8,814 bases of DNA, from contig PBZV01000017.1 of the NCBI GenBank assembly GCA_002730325.1, forward strand, positions 6,987 through 15,800, in the 5' to 3' direction. The DNA is from Nitrososphaerota archaeon. GTDB taxonomy: Archaea > Thermoproteota > Nitrososphaeria > Nitrososphaerales > Nitrosopumilaceae. Position numbers and translations under genes: made by a program. This document shows, in pieces, positions 1-6,177 of the stretch. Below the pieces are notes generated by a model. It saw only the letters and a program-made list of their open reading frames with translations. It was not told the DNA's origin and ran no database searches. Every line of letters starts with the position of its first letter. Positions within the stretch are counted from its first letter, which is position 1.

Positions 1-219
1 CAAACAAAAACAGGTGAATCAATTTCACTTTCAGAAATGTTTGTGGAAGATGATACGGGTCAAATATGGGTTAAAGGATGGAGGAATCAAGCAAGACTAA
101 TTGACAAATGTGAACTAGGGGAAATTATTTCAATTACAGGATTAAATGCCAAGGCAGGATTAGAAGGTAGAATAGAATTATTTCTAACAGCATTTTCAAA
201 AATTACAAAAAAGAATTAA
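1..219 (+). CDS. OB-fold single-stranded nucleic-acid-binding protein (RPA/SSB-like), C-terminal part
   Basis: The reading frame is open from the first base of the window and ends at a TAA, so this is the last 72 codons of a gene that begins upstream. The visible part reads like one OB-fold: alternating beta-strand segments with the turn DDTGQIWVKGW, then a strand GEIISITGL and a closing strand GRIELFLTAF, followed by a short lysine-rich tail. This pattern (D-x-T-G-x-I-x-V-x-x-W) is common in archaeal replication protein A and SSB domains, which protect single-stranded DNA in replication and repair. The first ATG in frame (position 37) lies inside the fold, so it is unlikely to be the true start. 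The stop codon overlaps the stop of the convergent lhr gene. An aminoacyl-tRNA-synthetase-type or other OB domain cannot be excluded, because the N-terminal part is missing. Confidence 0.7.
   Translation, partial: QTKTGESISLSEMFVEDDTGQIWVKGWRNQARLIDKCELGEIISITGLNAKAGLEGRIELFLTAFSKITKKN
198..212 (-). terminator. candidate poly-U terminator of lhr
   Basis: On the minus strand, a run of six T (212-207) begins four bases after the lhr stop codon and is followed by a second run of five T (202-198). Archaeal termination commonly uses T-rich tracts without a strong hairpin, and no hairpin is visible here. The tracts lie inside the coding region of the convergent OB-fold gene, where they read as lysine codons, so they may be coincidental in this A-rich DNA. 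Confidence 0.3.
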
Positions 220-2957
220 GAATCCCAAAAACCCCTAGTTACAACATATTGTCGCTCTGCTTCATAGATTTGTTTGAATAGATATTCTTCATCCACCATG
301 TTTCGTAATATTCTAGCTGCAGTATCTGCACCCACACCATATCCAGACATTACGGTAATAGCAATTTTCCCAAAATTTTCTACTAATGAGGAGACTTTCC
401 AGGCACGATCAAACTTGTGTTTTTCATCAGGAGATAATTTCTTTCCATCATGCTTTTTACGAATAATTTTTGGAAGATCATAATCAGAATAATACGTCGC
501 TGTGATTTGCCGACCTTTACAATAATGACAAATTAAAACATCTTTTACCTCATTTGTTTGAACTACACGTTCCCATTTTCCACATCTAGCACAAATTAAT
601 CGATGTTTTGTTTTTGCTAGTCTAGCTTTTACAAGATCAAGAATTCCCTTATCAAGATTTACAGGAGATGAATAATATTTTGCAGTATGATCTAAAATTG
701 GTTCTGCTAATTTTGAAAATTGATCAACTTCAATCCATTTTACATGTATTTGATCATCCTGAATTTGTTTTAGAAATTTTTCAGTATTTTTTAAATCATA
801 TTTATCATGGAATAATTCACGAAGGGCCTCATGAACGAGTGCAGTTTTAGAATATCGTTCATACAAAAATCGGGCAGATTTTCTTTCATAAATTGCACCA
901 CGTCCAACAATTCCAAATTTTTTTGCAACACACCAGGTTCTCCAATTAACATTATGAGTACCTGTTAAAGATGCAGTTACCATAGAATGTAAATCATAAT
1001 CATCCTTTAGAACTTCAAAAAAGAGCTTTTCTGAAATTCGTGATCTTGATGATAAAACAATTCTATATCCATCTGAACGAGTGTCAACTATTGAACCCAA
1101 TATGGAAGATAGCATTGAGGAAAGTAATGTTGACATTGTAGAATTAATTTTAGTACCAAAACACGAATGAATTACAATTGAACCTTGTGATCTATTTGAT
1201 TCAATAACTAAATTGAATTCATCGGGAATTTCATTAAAAGTTAATTTTTCAATAGTGTTATTGGTTAATTCAAGTGAGCCTGATTTTACTTTGCTACGAA
1301 AATTTCCCACCTTTTTTGCAGTATTATAGTCAATAGGAATACTTTCACCTTCCCAATATGGAACAGTGACTCCTCCACCTCTAAATGGTTCAACATTTAC
1401 AGAAAATGATTTTTCATCAACATTTAGAATTCTCCATTGTGAACCTTTTAACACGAAGATATTACCAGAATCTCCAAAATCTCCAACAAATCTTTGATCT
1501 AAGGAACCAATGATTTTTTTTCCGACACTATCAAAAACTTTGAATTTTAGAATATCTGGAATGGTTGAAAGATTTTCAAAATAATATTTGAAAGCACGTC
1601 CTTTTTTCCAAAATGTCATTTTAGTTCGATCAAAAAATATCAAATAATTTGAATCAAGTAAATCTAAAACATCAACAAAGTGTTCTAACGACAAATTTCT
1701 AAATGGATATGCTTTTTTAACAAGTTCAAATGCATCTTCAACTGAAATTTCACCAACCTGCATTGATAATCCAACTAAATGGTGAGCCAAAACATCAAGA
1801 GAACCGGTATGGATTTTTTGTTCTTCAATTGAACCTTCTTTAATTCGTTCAATAATTGCTCTTGCTTCAAATTCATCATCAGAATTATTTGTAATGATTA
1901 GTCCTTTTGCAGATTCATTTCTATTATGTCTGCTTCTTCCAATTCTTTGAACTAATTTTGATACTTGTCTAGGAGAACCGTAATGAATCACTAATTCAAT
2001 TGAACCAATATCTAAGCCTAATTCTAATGATGATGTACATACGACAATTCCACGTTTTCCGTCTCGTAGATTTTGTTCTGTTTCTTCTCTAACCTCTTTT
2101 GATAGAGATCCATGATGTAATTCAATATTCATAGATGATTTTTCTTTTAAAATTGAGGCTAAAAATTCTGATTCGCCTCTAGTATTAGTAAATAAAAGAA
2201 CAGGCGAATCTAATTCTAGATCCATAACATATTCAATTATTTTTTCTGCTACATCAGAAATTGTTCCATCAATGTATTTTATCTCTATTTCATATTTTCT
2301 TACAGATGTATCTCGAATGATTTCACATTTTCTTTTAGTGCCAACAACAAATTTCCCTGCTTCTTCAAAATTTCCCACTGTTGCAGATAAGCCAATTTTT
2401 GTTAGAGGGTATTTTGAATTTAATTCCAATCTTTCAATACTCAAAGAAAGCTGAGTGCCTCTTTCACTAGCTAGTAATTCATGTACTTCATCAACCACAA
2501 TCCATTCTAAATCAGATAATGCATCCAACATTTTGATTTGAGTTAAAAGAATGACTAATGTTTCAGGAGTGGTAATCAGAATATCTGGCGGGTTATCTCG
2601 AATTCTTTTTCTATCTTTTTGTGTAGTATCGCCATGTCTAATTTCAATAGATAATTCATTTTTGTGAGCATATTTTGTGATTCTTCTAAATACATCACGA
2701 TTTAATGCACGCAAAGGAGTAATGTAAAGTGCTTTAATTTTGCCAATTGCTTTAGATTTTTTCAACAAAGAAAAAATTGGGATTACAGAACATTCAGTTT
2801 TTCCAGAACCCGTTGGAGCAATTACAAGACAATCTTTTTTTTGTAAAATTATAGGAGAAGCTTTTTTCTGAATTTCAGTTAGATTGGTAAAACCAAAATT
2901 CTCAAATATTAAATTAGGAATTGGGTTAATTGGTGGAGTTTGATCATATTCTTTCAT
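216..2957 (-). CDS. lhr: Lhr-type superfamily 2 helicase with C-terminal zinc motif
   Basis: A 913-residue ATP-dependent helicase of the Lhr family, implicated in DNA repair and in RNA metabolism in archaea. Numbering from the ATG at 2957, the motifs are: Q-motif region around FGFTNLTEIQ (21-30), motif I APTGSGKT (47-54), Ia PLRALNRD (81-88), Ib TTPETL (129-134), motif II DEVHE (156-160), motif III SAT (191-193), motif IV LLFTNTR (254-260), motif V around LELGLDIG (311-318) and motif VI QRIGRSRH (337-344). The long remainder matches the Lhr-core winged-helix and C-terminal regions. It contains Cys789-x2-Cys792 and Cys810-x2-Cys813, a probable zinc ribbon. Length fits Lhr-core proteins. The ATG is preferred because AGGTG lies nine bases upstream; an in-frame GTG at 2969 would add four residues. 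The gene runs in the same direction as the upstream RadB-like gene. The helicase call is firm; choice among Lhr subfamilies is not. Confidence 0.93.
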   Translation of the reverse strand: MKEYDQTPPINPIPNLIFENFGFTNLTEIQKKASPIILQKKDCLVIAPTGSGKTECSVIPIFSLLKKSKAIGKIKALYITPLRALNRDVFRRITKYAHKNELSIEIRHGDTTQKDRKRIRDNPPDILITTPETLVILLTQIKMLDALSDLEWIVVDEVHELLASERGTQLSLSIERLELNSKYPLTKIGLSATVGNFEEAGKFVVGTKRKCEIIRDTSVRKYEIEIKYIDGTISDVAEKIIEYVMDLELDSPVLLFTNTRGESEFLASILKEKSSMNIELHHGSLSKEVREETEQNLRDGKRGIVVCTSSLELGLDIGSIELVIHYGSPRQVSKLVQRIGRSRHNRNESAKGLIITNNSDDEFEARAIIERIKEGSIEEQKIHTGSLDVLAHHLVGLSMQVGEISVEDAFELVKKAYPFRNLSLEHFVDVLDLLDSNYLIFFDRTKMTFWKKGRAFKYYFENLSTIPDILKFKVFDSVGKKIIGSLDQRFVGDFGDSGNIFVLKGSQWRILNVDEKSFSVNVEPFRGGGVTVPYWEGESIPIDYNTAKKVGNFRSKVKSGSLELTNNTIEKLTFNEIPDEFNLVIESNRSQGSIVIHSCFGTKINSTMSTLLSSMLSSILGSIVDTRSDGYRIVLSSRSRISEKLFFEVLKDDYDLHSMVTASLTGTHNVNWRTWCVAKKFGIVGRGAIYERKSARFLYERYSKTALVHEALRELFHDKYDLKNTEKFLKQIQDDQIHVKWIEVDQFSKLAEPILDHTAKYYSSPVNLDKGILDLVKARLAKTKHRLICARCGKWERVVQTNEVKDVLICHYCKGRQITATYYSDYDLPKIIRKKHDGKKLSPDEKHKFDRAWKVSSLVENFGKIAITVMSGYGVGADTAARILRNMVDEEYLFKQIYEAERQYVVTRGFWDS

Positions 2958-2966
2958 AAACAATAA

Positions 2967-2971
2967 CACCT
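2967..2971 (-). promoter_or_regulatory. ribosome binding site of lhr
   Basis: AGGTG on the minus strand matches the archaeal anti-Shine-Dalgarno sequence and sits nine bases before the ATG at 2957. It overlaps the alternative GTG start at 2969-2967, so only one of the two starts can use it in the normal way. This is the main reason for preferring the ATG. Confidence 0.5.
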
Positions 2972-2993
2972 ACTGATTAAAGTGCAAACAAAA

Positions 2994-2999
2994 CTATAG
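2994..2999 (-). promoter_or_regulatory. candidate TATA element of lhr (proximal)
   Basis: CTATAG lies about 27 bases upstream of position 2969 on the minus strand, the spacing expected between an archaeal TATA box and the transcription start. If used, the transcript would begin at or next to the AGGTG/GTG, giving either a leaderless GTG-started mRNA or a leader of roughly 12-14 bases before the ATG. Confidence 0.3.
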
Positions 3000-3034
3000 T
3001 AATTACTGGAATTAAATTGAAAATTCTTACCATC

Positions 3035-3040
3035 TTTAAA
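3035..3040 (-). promoter_or_regulatory. candidate TATA element of lhr (distal)
   Basis: TTTAAA in the 99-base gap between lhr and the upstream RadB-like gene. Initiation about 26 bases downstream would leave a leader of roughly 54 bases with the AGGTG ribosome site near its end. It competes with the proximal CTATAG. Read-through from the upstream gene is a third possibility. Confidence 0.25.
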
Positions 3041-3056
3041 CTTCATAGGTAATTCA

Positions 3057-3722
3057 TCAAATGTCTTCATCAGTATCAGACAATCCTAAAACATCAATAT
3101 TATAAGAAAATGATTTTTTATCTAATGCCCAATAAATTTTCCCTTTAAATTTTGATGAATTTTTAAAAAGATGAATTTTGATATGTGTAAAAGGATCAAT
3201 CGCACTTTTCATATTTTCAATTTCTCTTCCTTCTATTGTTCTAATCATATTTGTAAAAATTATAGGAATTTTTTTTGTTATTGCAAATTTTGATAATTCA
3301 TGCATGTATTTCATAAATAACAAATTTTTTTCAAAAGTTGATTCACCTTTTGTGTATTCATATGAAAATAAATCAGTAATATTATCAATAACAATTAAAG
3401 AGAAATTATTGTTTTCAAGTTTTTGAATTGATTTAATTTGTTCTGATGTATTTGTTAATCTAGATACAGTAATTTGCTGAAGAAAGTCAAGATCAGTTTC
3501 TGATCGTTTTTGGATTTCTAGAATTCTTTCAGGTCTAAACCCACCTGTAGTATCAAAGTATAACACACGTCCACCATTTTTGATTGAATTTATTGATAAT
3601 TGTAACAATAACTGAGTTTTTCCGGTTCCATTTCCACCAAATATATCCACAATTATTCCTTGATGGATTCCTCCAACTAAAAATTCATTTAATTTTTGTA
3701 AACCAGTTGAGATTATTTGCAT
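3057..3722 (-). CDS. RadB/RadA-paralogue RecA-family ATPase
   Basis: A 221-residue single-domain RecA/Rad51-superfamily ATPase, probably a recombination mediator or regulator and not the main recombinase. From the ATG at 3722: N-terminal ISTGLQKLNEFLVGGI (4-19), as in RadB/RadA cores; Walker A GGNGTGKT (29-36); FDTTGGFRPERI (56-67), equivalent to the recombinase motif DTEGTFRPERI; Walker B LIVID (109-113); and IIFTN (154-158), at the usual L2-proximal strand. There is no N-terminal helix-hairpin-helix domain, and the length matches RadB. The residue expected to be the catalytic glutamate is Thr59. The frame extends upstream to a TTG at 3800, but that extension is lysine/phenylalanine-rich and unlike the family. 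The ATG at 3722 has a TATA-like element about 26 bases upstream, and another ATG lies at 3728. An aRadC or KaiC-like assignment is possible; the superfamily is secure. Confidence 0.82.
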   Translation of the reverse strand: MQIISTGLQKLNEFLVGGIHQGIIVDIFGGNGTGKTQLLLQLSINSIKNGGRVLYFDTTGGFRPERILEIQKRSETDLDFLQQITVSRLTNTSEQIKSIQKLENNNFSLIVIDNITDLFSYEYTKGESTFEKNLLFMKYMHELSKFAITKKIPIIFTNMIRTIEGREIENMKSAIDPFTHIKIHLFKNSSKFKGKIYWALDKKSFSYNIDVLGLSDTDEDI

Positions 3723-3745
3723 AATCATTTTAAAAAGAAGAAAAA

Positions 3746-3751
3746 ATTTAA
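3746..3751 (-). promoter_or_regulatory. TATA-like element of the RadB-like gene
   Basis: The minus strand reads CCTTAAATTT here. The TTAAAT core is centred about 26 bases before the ATG at 3722 and only about 20 before the ATG at 3728. This spacing favours a leaderless transcript starting at 3722, in agreement with the protein alignment. Confidence 0.4.
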
Positions 3752-3782
3752 GGAATTGTAATTTTTTCAAAGGAGGCAAGGC

Positions 3783-3789
3783 TTTTATT
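3783..3789 (+). promoter_or_regulatory. candidate TATA element of lsm-metK
   Basis: TTTTATT, centred about 39 bases before the lsm GTG start. Initiation some 26 bases downstream would give a leader of roughly 12 bases containing GTGA (3814-3817) seven bases before the start codon, a weak match to the Shine-Dalgarno core. This element and that of the RadB-like gene form a compact divergent promoter region. Confidence 0.35.
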
Positions 3790-3824
3790 CTGGTGAACAA
3801 AGTTGCAAAATAAGTGAATTATTA

Positions 3825-4070
3825 GTGTCACAATCAAATAGTGCAAAAAGACCTTTAACAACTCTTCAAAAAAGTACGAAGAAGAAAGTTACTGTAAGAC
3901 TGAAAAATGAAGTCGAATACAAAGGAAAGATGGATAATGTTGATTCATACATGAATTTAATCATGACTGATGCTGAGGAATTACACGATGGAAAAACAAT
4001 TGCAAACTATGGTAGAGTTATCGTGAGAGGCAATAATGTGTTATTTATCAAACTAGAAAATGAACTCTAG
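3825..4070 (+). CDS. lsm: archaeal Sm-like protein (Lsm/SmAP)
   Basis: An 81-residue Sm-fold protein, expected to form a ring that binds U-rich RNA and takes part in RNA processing or turnover. The Sm1 motif spans about 21-52, with the loop-3 signature V-D-S-Y-M-N-L (39-45) carrying the RNA-contacting Asp40 and Asn44. The Sm2 motif is GRVIVRGNNVLFI (63-75) with the R-G pair at 68-69. The N-terminal 20 residues are a basic, Ser/Lys/Thr-rich extension ending just before the first beta strand. The start is a GTG; no in-frame ATG gives a full N-terminus, and GTGA seven bases upstream may serve as ribosome site. The gene ends 18 bases before the metK ATG in the same direction, so the two are probably co-transcribed. 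Identification is strong from motif spacing and length. Confidence 0.92.
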   Translation: MSQSNSAKRPLTTLQKSTKKKVTVRLKNEVEYKGKMDNVDSYMNLIMTDAEELHDGKTIANYGRVIVRGNNVLFIKLENEL

Positions 4071-4088
4071 TATTTAGTGGGTACTTTT

Positions 4089-5255
4089 ATGACTAACAAT
4101 TTTCTATTTACATCTGAATCAGTTACAGAAGGACATCCAGATAAAATATGTGATAATATTTCTGATGCATTTTTAGATGAATATCTTAAACAAGATCCTA
4201 ACTCAAGAGTGGCAGTTGAAACAATGGTTACAACAGATTTCGTGGTGGTTTCAGGAGAAGTAACAACTAAAGCAGATTTTGATAAAAAATCCCAAGAAGA
4301 ATTAGTCAGGAAAACAATTCAAGAAATTGGATATGATAATGAAGATTTGATGTTTGATGCTAATACATGTAAAGTAGATTTAAGATTACATTCACAAAGT
4401 CCAGATATTAGTCAAGGGGTAACAGCTACTGAAGAGAAAGAGCAAGGGGCAGGAGATCAAGGTTTGATGTTTGGATATGCATCAAATGAATCAGAGGAAT
4501 TAATGCCATTACCAATTTTACTTGCACACAAACTTATTCAAAAATTGTCTCAGGTACGAAGAGATAAAACATTGTCATGGGTTAGACCAGACGGAAAATC
4601 ACAAGTATCAGTTAGATATGAAGACAATAAACCGACAAAGATTGAAACAGTAGTAATTTCAACACAACATGCACCAGAAATTTCGCAAGAAGAAATTTCA
4701 AGAGAGATTATTGATAAAGTGATTAAACCAGTTTTAGGAAACTTGTGGAATGATCAAATAAAAACTCACATCAATCCAACTGGAAAATTTGTAATTGGTG
4801 GTCCACATGGTGATGCGGGTCTAACTGGAAGAAAAATTATTGTTGATACGTATGGTGGATTTGGAAGACATGGGGGCGGTGCTTTTTCAGGAAAGGACCC
4901 ATCCAAAGTAGATAGATCTGCATGTTATATGTGCAGATATATCGCAAAAAATCTTGTTGCAGCAGAACTTGCCGATAGATGCGAAGTCCAATTAGCATAT
5001 GCAATTGGAGTAGCAGAACCAGTTTCACTTTATGTCAATACATTTGGTACAAACAAAATTTCAGAAAAACAAATTGAGGATTTGGTTAGAGAGAATTTTG
5101 ATATGAAACCATCAGGAATCATATCTCAACTAGATTTGAAGAGACCTATTTACAAAAAAACTGCAGCATATGGACATTTTGGAAGAAATGAGCCGGAATT
5201 TTCTTGGGAAAAAACAGACAAAGCTGCAACATTAAAGCAGTATGCCGGACTTTAG
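4089..5255 (+). CDS. metK: S-adenosylmethionine synthetase, bacterial/eukaryotic type
   Basis: A 388-residue cytosolic methionine adenosyltransferase that makes S-adenosylmethionine from ATP and methionine. Signatures of the canonical family are all visible: [20 protein letters not shown] (7-26) with the ATP-binding His16 and Asp18, [12 protein letters not shown] (120-131), and the glycine-rich [20 protein letters not shown] (256-275). Length agrees with bacterial MetK (about 380-400). This is not the divergent archaeal enzyme found in most Euryarchaeota and Crenarchaeota. The ATG at 4089 places [13 protein letters not shown] six residues from the start, as usual; an in-frame GTG at 4077 would add four residues and has no clear ribosome site. 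The gene follows lsm by 18 bases. Its last 24 bases overlap the end of the convergent dehydrogenase gene. Its product is the methyl donor for CbiD nearby. Confidence 0.97.
   Translation: MTNNFLFTSESVTEGHPDKICDNISDAFLDEYLKQDPNSRVAVETMVTTDFVVVSGEVTTKADFDKKSQEELVRKTIQEIGYDNEDLMFDANTCKVDLRLHSQSPDISQGVTATEEKEQGAGDQGLMFGYASNESEELMPLPILLAHKLIQKLSQVRRDKTLSWVRPDGKSQVSVRYEDNKPTKIETVVISTQHAPEISQEEISREIIDKVIKPVLGNLWNDQIKTHINPTGKFVIGGPHGDAGLTGRKIIVDTYGGFGRHGGGAFSGKDPSKVDRSACYMCRYIAKNLVAAELADRCEVQLAYAIGVAEPVSLYVNTFGTNKISEKQIEDLVRENFDMKPSGIISQLDLKRPIYKKTAAYGHFGRNEPEFSWEKTDKAATLKQYAGL
5209..5214 (-). terminator. candidate U-tract terminator of the dehydrogenase gene
   Basis: On the minus strand, six T residues occur 18 bases after the dehydrogenase stop, preceded by a small possible stem CTGC (5240-5237) with GCAG (5227-5224). 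The tract lies inside metK, where it encodes Glu-Lys. Both stem and tract are short, so this is tentative. Confidence 0.22.
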
Positions 5256-6098
5256 TAATTCTATAATCGATTTAAAATCAATTCCAGAAATTCTTCTTAA
5301 TTTTTCATGATTCCCTTTAAAATTGCCAATTAAGATATTCAAATCATCAACTCCAAAAGAAGATTTTGGATTGTTTATTGCATTATGATAACTGTTTTCT
5401 AAATTAATTTTTTTAATTTTTGAATTACCTTTAGAAAATAATTTTACATATTTTATAAACGAAATATAATCTGGACCAACAAGATCAATAATTTTATTTT
5501 TAAATTTTGATTCAATTATTGATTTAAAAATTACTTGTACTACATCGTTGATGTAAATTGGTTGAATTGAATAAGTTCCAGATCCAGGAATTTCAATCAT
5601 TTTATTTTTAATTTGTTTTTTTAGATATTTTGTAAAAAGATCAGTTTTTCCTACAATGTAAGAAGGTCTAAAAATTGTATAGTTTAATCCAGAATTAATG
5701 ATTAATTTTTCTGCATTGTATTTAGAAATAAAATATCCTAATGCAGTATTAGATGATACACCTAATCCGCTTGTATAAACAATTTTTTTTATTTTTGCTT
5801 TCTTACTTAGATTTAGAATATGATGTGTTAATTCAGTATTTACTGTATGAAAATCAGTTTCAACGGATTGATTTCCTATTCCAACAAGATGGATTAATGC
5901 ATACGAATTTTTAATAATAGGTAAAATAGTTTTTTCATCATAGTTTTTTGAGATTATTTTTTGTTCATTTTTAAATTCTTTAAAATCGTTTCTCGAAATA
6001 GAAATTAATTCAATATTTTTTTCAGAAAAATATTTCCTAACATTAGTAGCAACAAATCCGTTTGCCCCAGTTATTACAATTTTTAGACGTTTATTCAT
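5232..6098 (-). CDS. NAD(P)-dependent atypical SDR / epimerase-like protein (NDUFA9/NmrA-like)
   Basis: A 288-residue Rossmann-fold protein of the extended/atypical short-chain dehydrogenase group. The dinucleotide-binding motif TGANGFVA is at 10-17 after the first strand KIVI, and a second strand ends ELISISRND (30-38). IHLVGIG (69-75) corresponds to the usual strand beta-4. YTSGLG (108-113) is followed by YFISK (122-126), matching the catalytic Y-x-x-x-K. FRPSYIVG (143-150) and the [10 protein letters not shown] segment (178-187) resemble the NDUFA9 / NAD-epimerase family. No signal peptide or membrane span is seen. The substrate cannot be read from the sequence; quinone-binding, nucleotide-sugar and redox-sensing members exist. 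The ATG at 6098 is the only good start and has a TATA-like element about 26 bases upstream. The gene is rich in Lys, Asn and Ile codons and has no clear functional tie to its neighbours. Confidence 0.85.
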   Translation of the reverse strand: MNKRLKIVITGANGFVATNVRKYFSEKNIELISISRNDFKEFKNEQKIISKNYDEKTILPIIKNSYALIHLVGIGNQSVETDFHTVNTELTHHILNLSKKAKIKKIVYTSGLGVSSNTALGYFISKYNAEKLIINSGLNYTIFRPSYIVGKTDLFTKYLKKQIKNKMIEIPGSGTYSIQPIYINDVVQVIFKSIIESKFKNKIIDLVGPDYISFIKYVKLFSKGNSKIKKINLENSYHNAINNPKSSFGVDDLNILIGNFKGNHEKLRRISGIDFKSIIELLKSGILL

Positions 6099-6103
6099 AA
6101 CAC

Positions 6104-6116
6104 AATCAGATTGATT
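6104..6116. promoter_or_regulatory. small inverted repeat, possible operator
   Basis: AATCA-GAT-TGATT is a perfect 5-base inverted repeat with a 3-base spacer. It overlaps the palindrome ATTCGAAT (6114-6121). Both lie between the TATA-like element and the start codon of the minus-strand dehydrogenase gene, where a bound repressor could block transcription. The repeat is short and could be chance. Confidence 0.25.
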
Positions 6117-6120
6117 CGAA

Positions 6121-6128
6121 TTTTAAAT
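6121..6128 (-). promoter_or_regulatory. TATA-like element of the dehydrogenase gene
   Basis: The minus strand reads ATTTAAAA, centred about 26 bases before the ATG at 6098. This is the spacing of a leaderless archaeal transcript. No Shine-Dalgarno match precedes the ATG, which agrees with that reading. Confidence 0.45.
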
Positions 6129-6146
6129 CTATTTAGAAGATTTTGA

Positions 6147-6153
6147 AAATATA
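6147..6153 (+). promoter_or_regulatory. TATA-like element of cbiD
   Basis: AAATATA is centred 28 bases before the cbiD ATG at 6178, consistent with a leaderless mRNA starting at or beside the ATG. No Shine-Dalgarno match is present before the start. With the opposing element it forms a back-to-back promoter in a 79-base gap. Confidence 0.45.
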
Positions 6154-6177
6154 CCAAACAAGAGTTAATACAGTAAA

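Noticed and set aside
274..850. Plus-strand frames of 60-69 codons near the end of lhr (274-483 and 668-850)
   Set aside because: They are antisense to the Lhr zinc motif and C-terminal region and show no domain or promoter.
3178..3426. An 82-codon plus-strand frame encoding a hydrophobic, membrane-like peptide
   Set aside because: It lies wholly inside the RadB-like gene on the opposite strand, whose Walker motifs are intact. The hydrophobic look follows from complementing Lys/Asn/Glu-rich codons.
3723..3800. An N-terminal extension of the RadB-like protein starting at a TTG at 3800
   Set aside because: The extra 26 residues do not resemble the family, and a TATA-like element lies inside the extension at the right distance for the ATG at 3722.
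3771..3813. A perfect AGGAGG (3771-3776) followed by a six-codon frame GTG...TAA at 3793-3813, resembling a leader peptide before lsm
   Set aside because: The spacing of 16 bases is too long, the peptide is minimal, and the proposed lsm transcription start near 3812 would exclude it from the mRNA.
4837..5028. A 63-codon minus-strand frame within metK
   Set aside because: It is a shadow of the strongly conserved MetK glycine-rich region, with no ribosome site and no recognisable protein features.
6099..6177. A cobalamin riboswitch before cbiD
   Set aside because: The gap is only 79 bases, shows no B12-box-like or structured region, and the promoter spacing suggests a leaderless mRNA.
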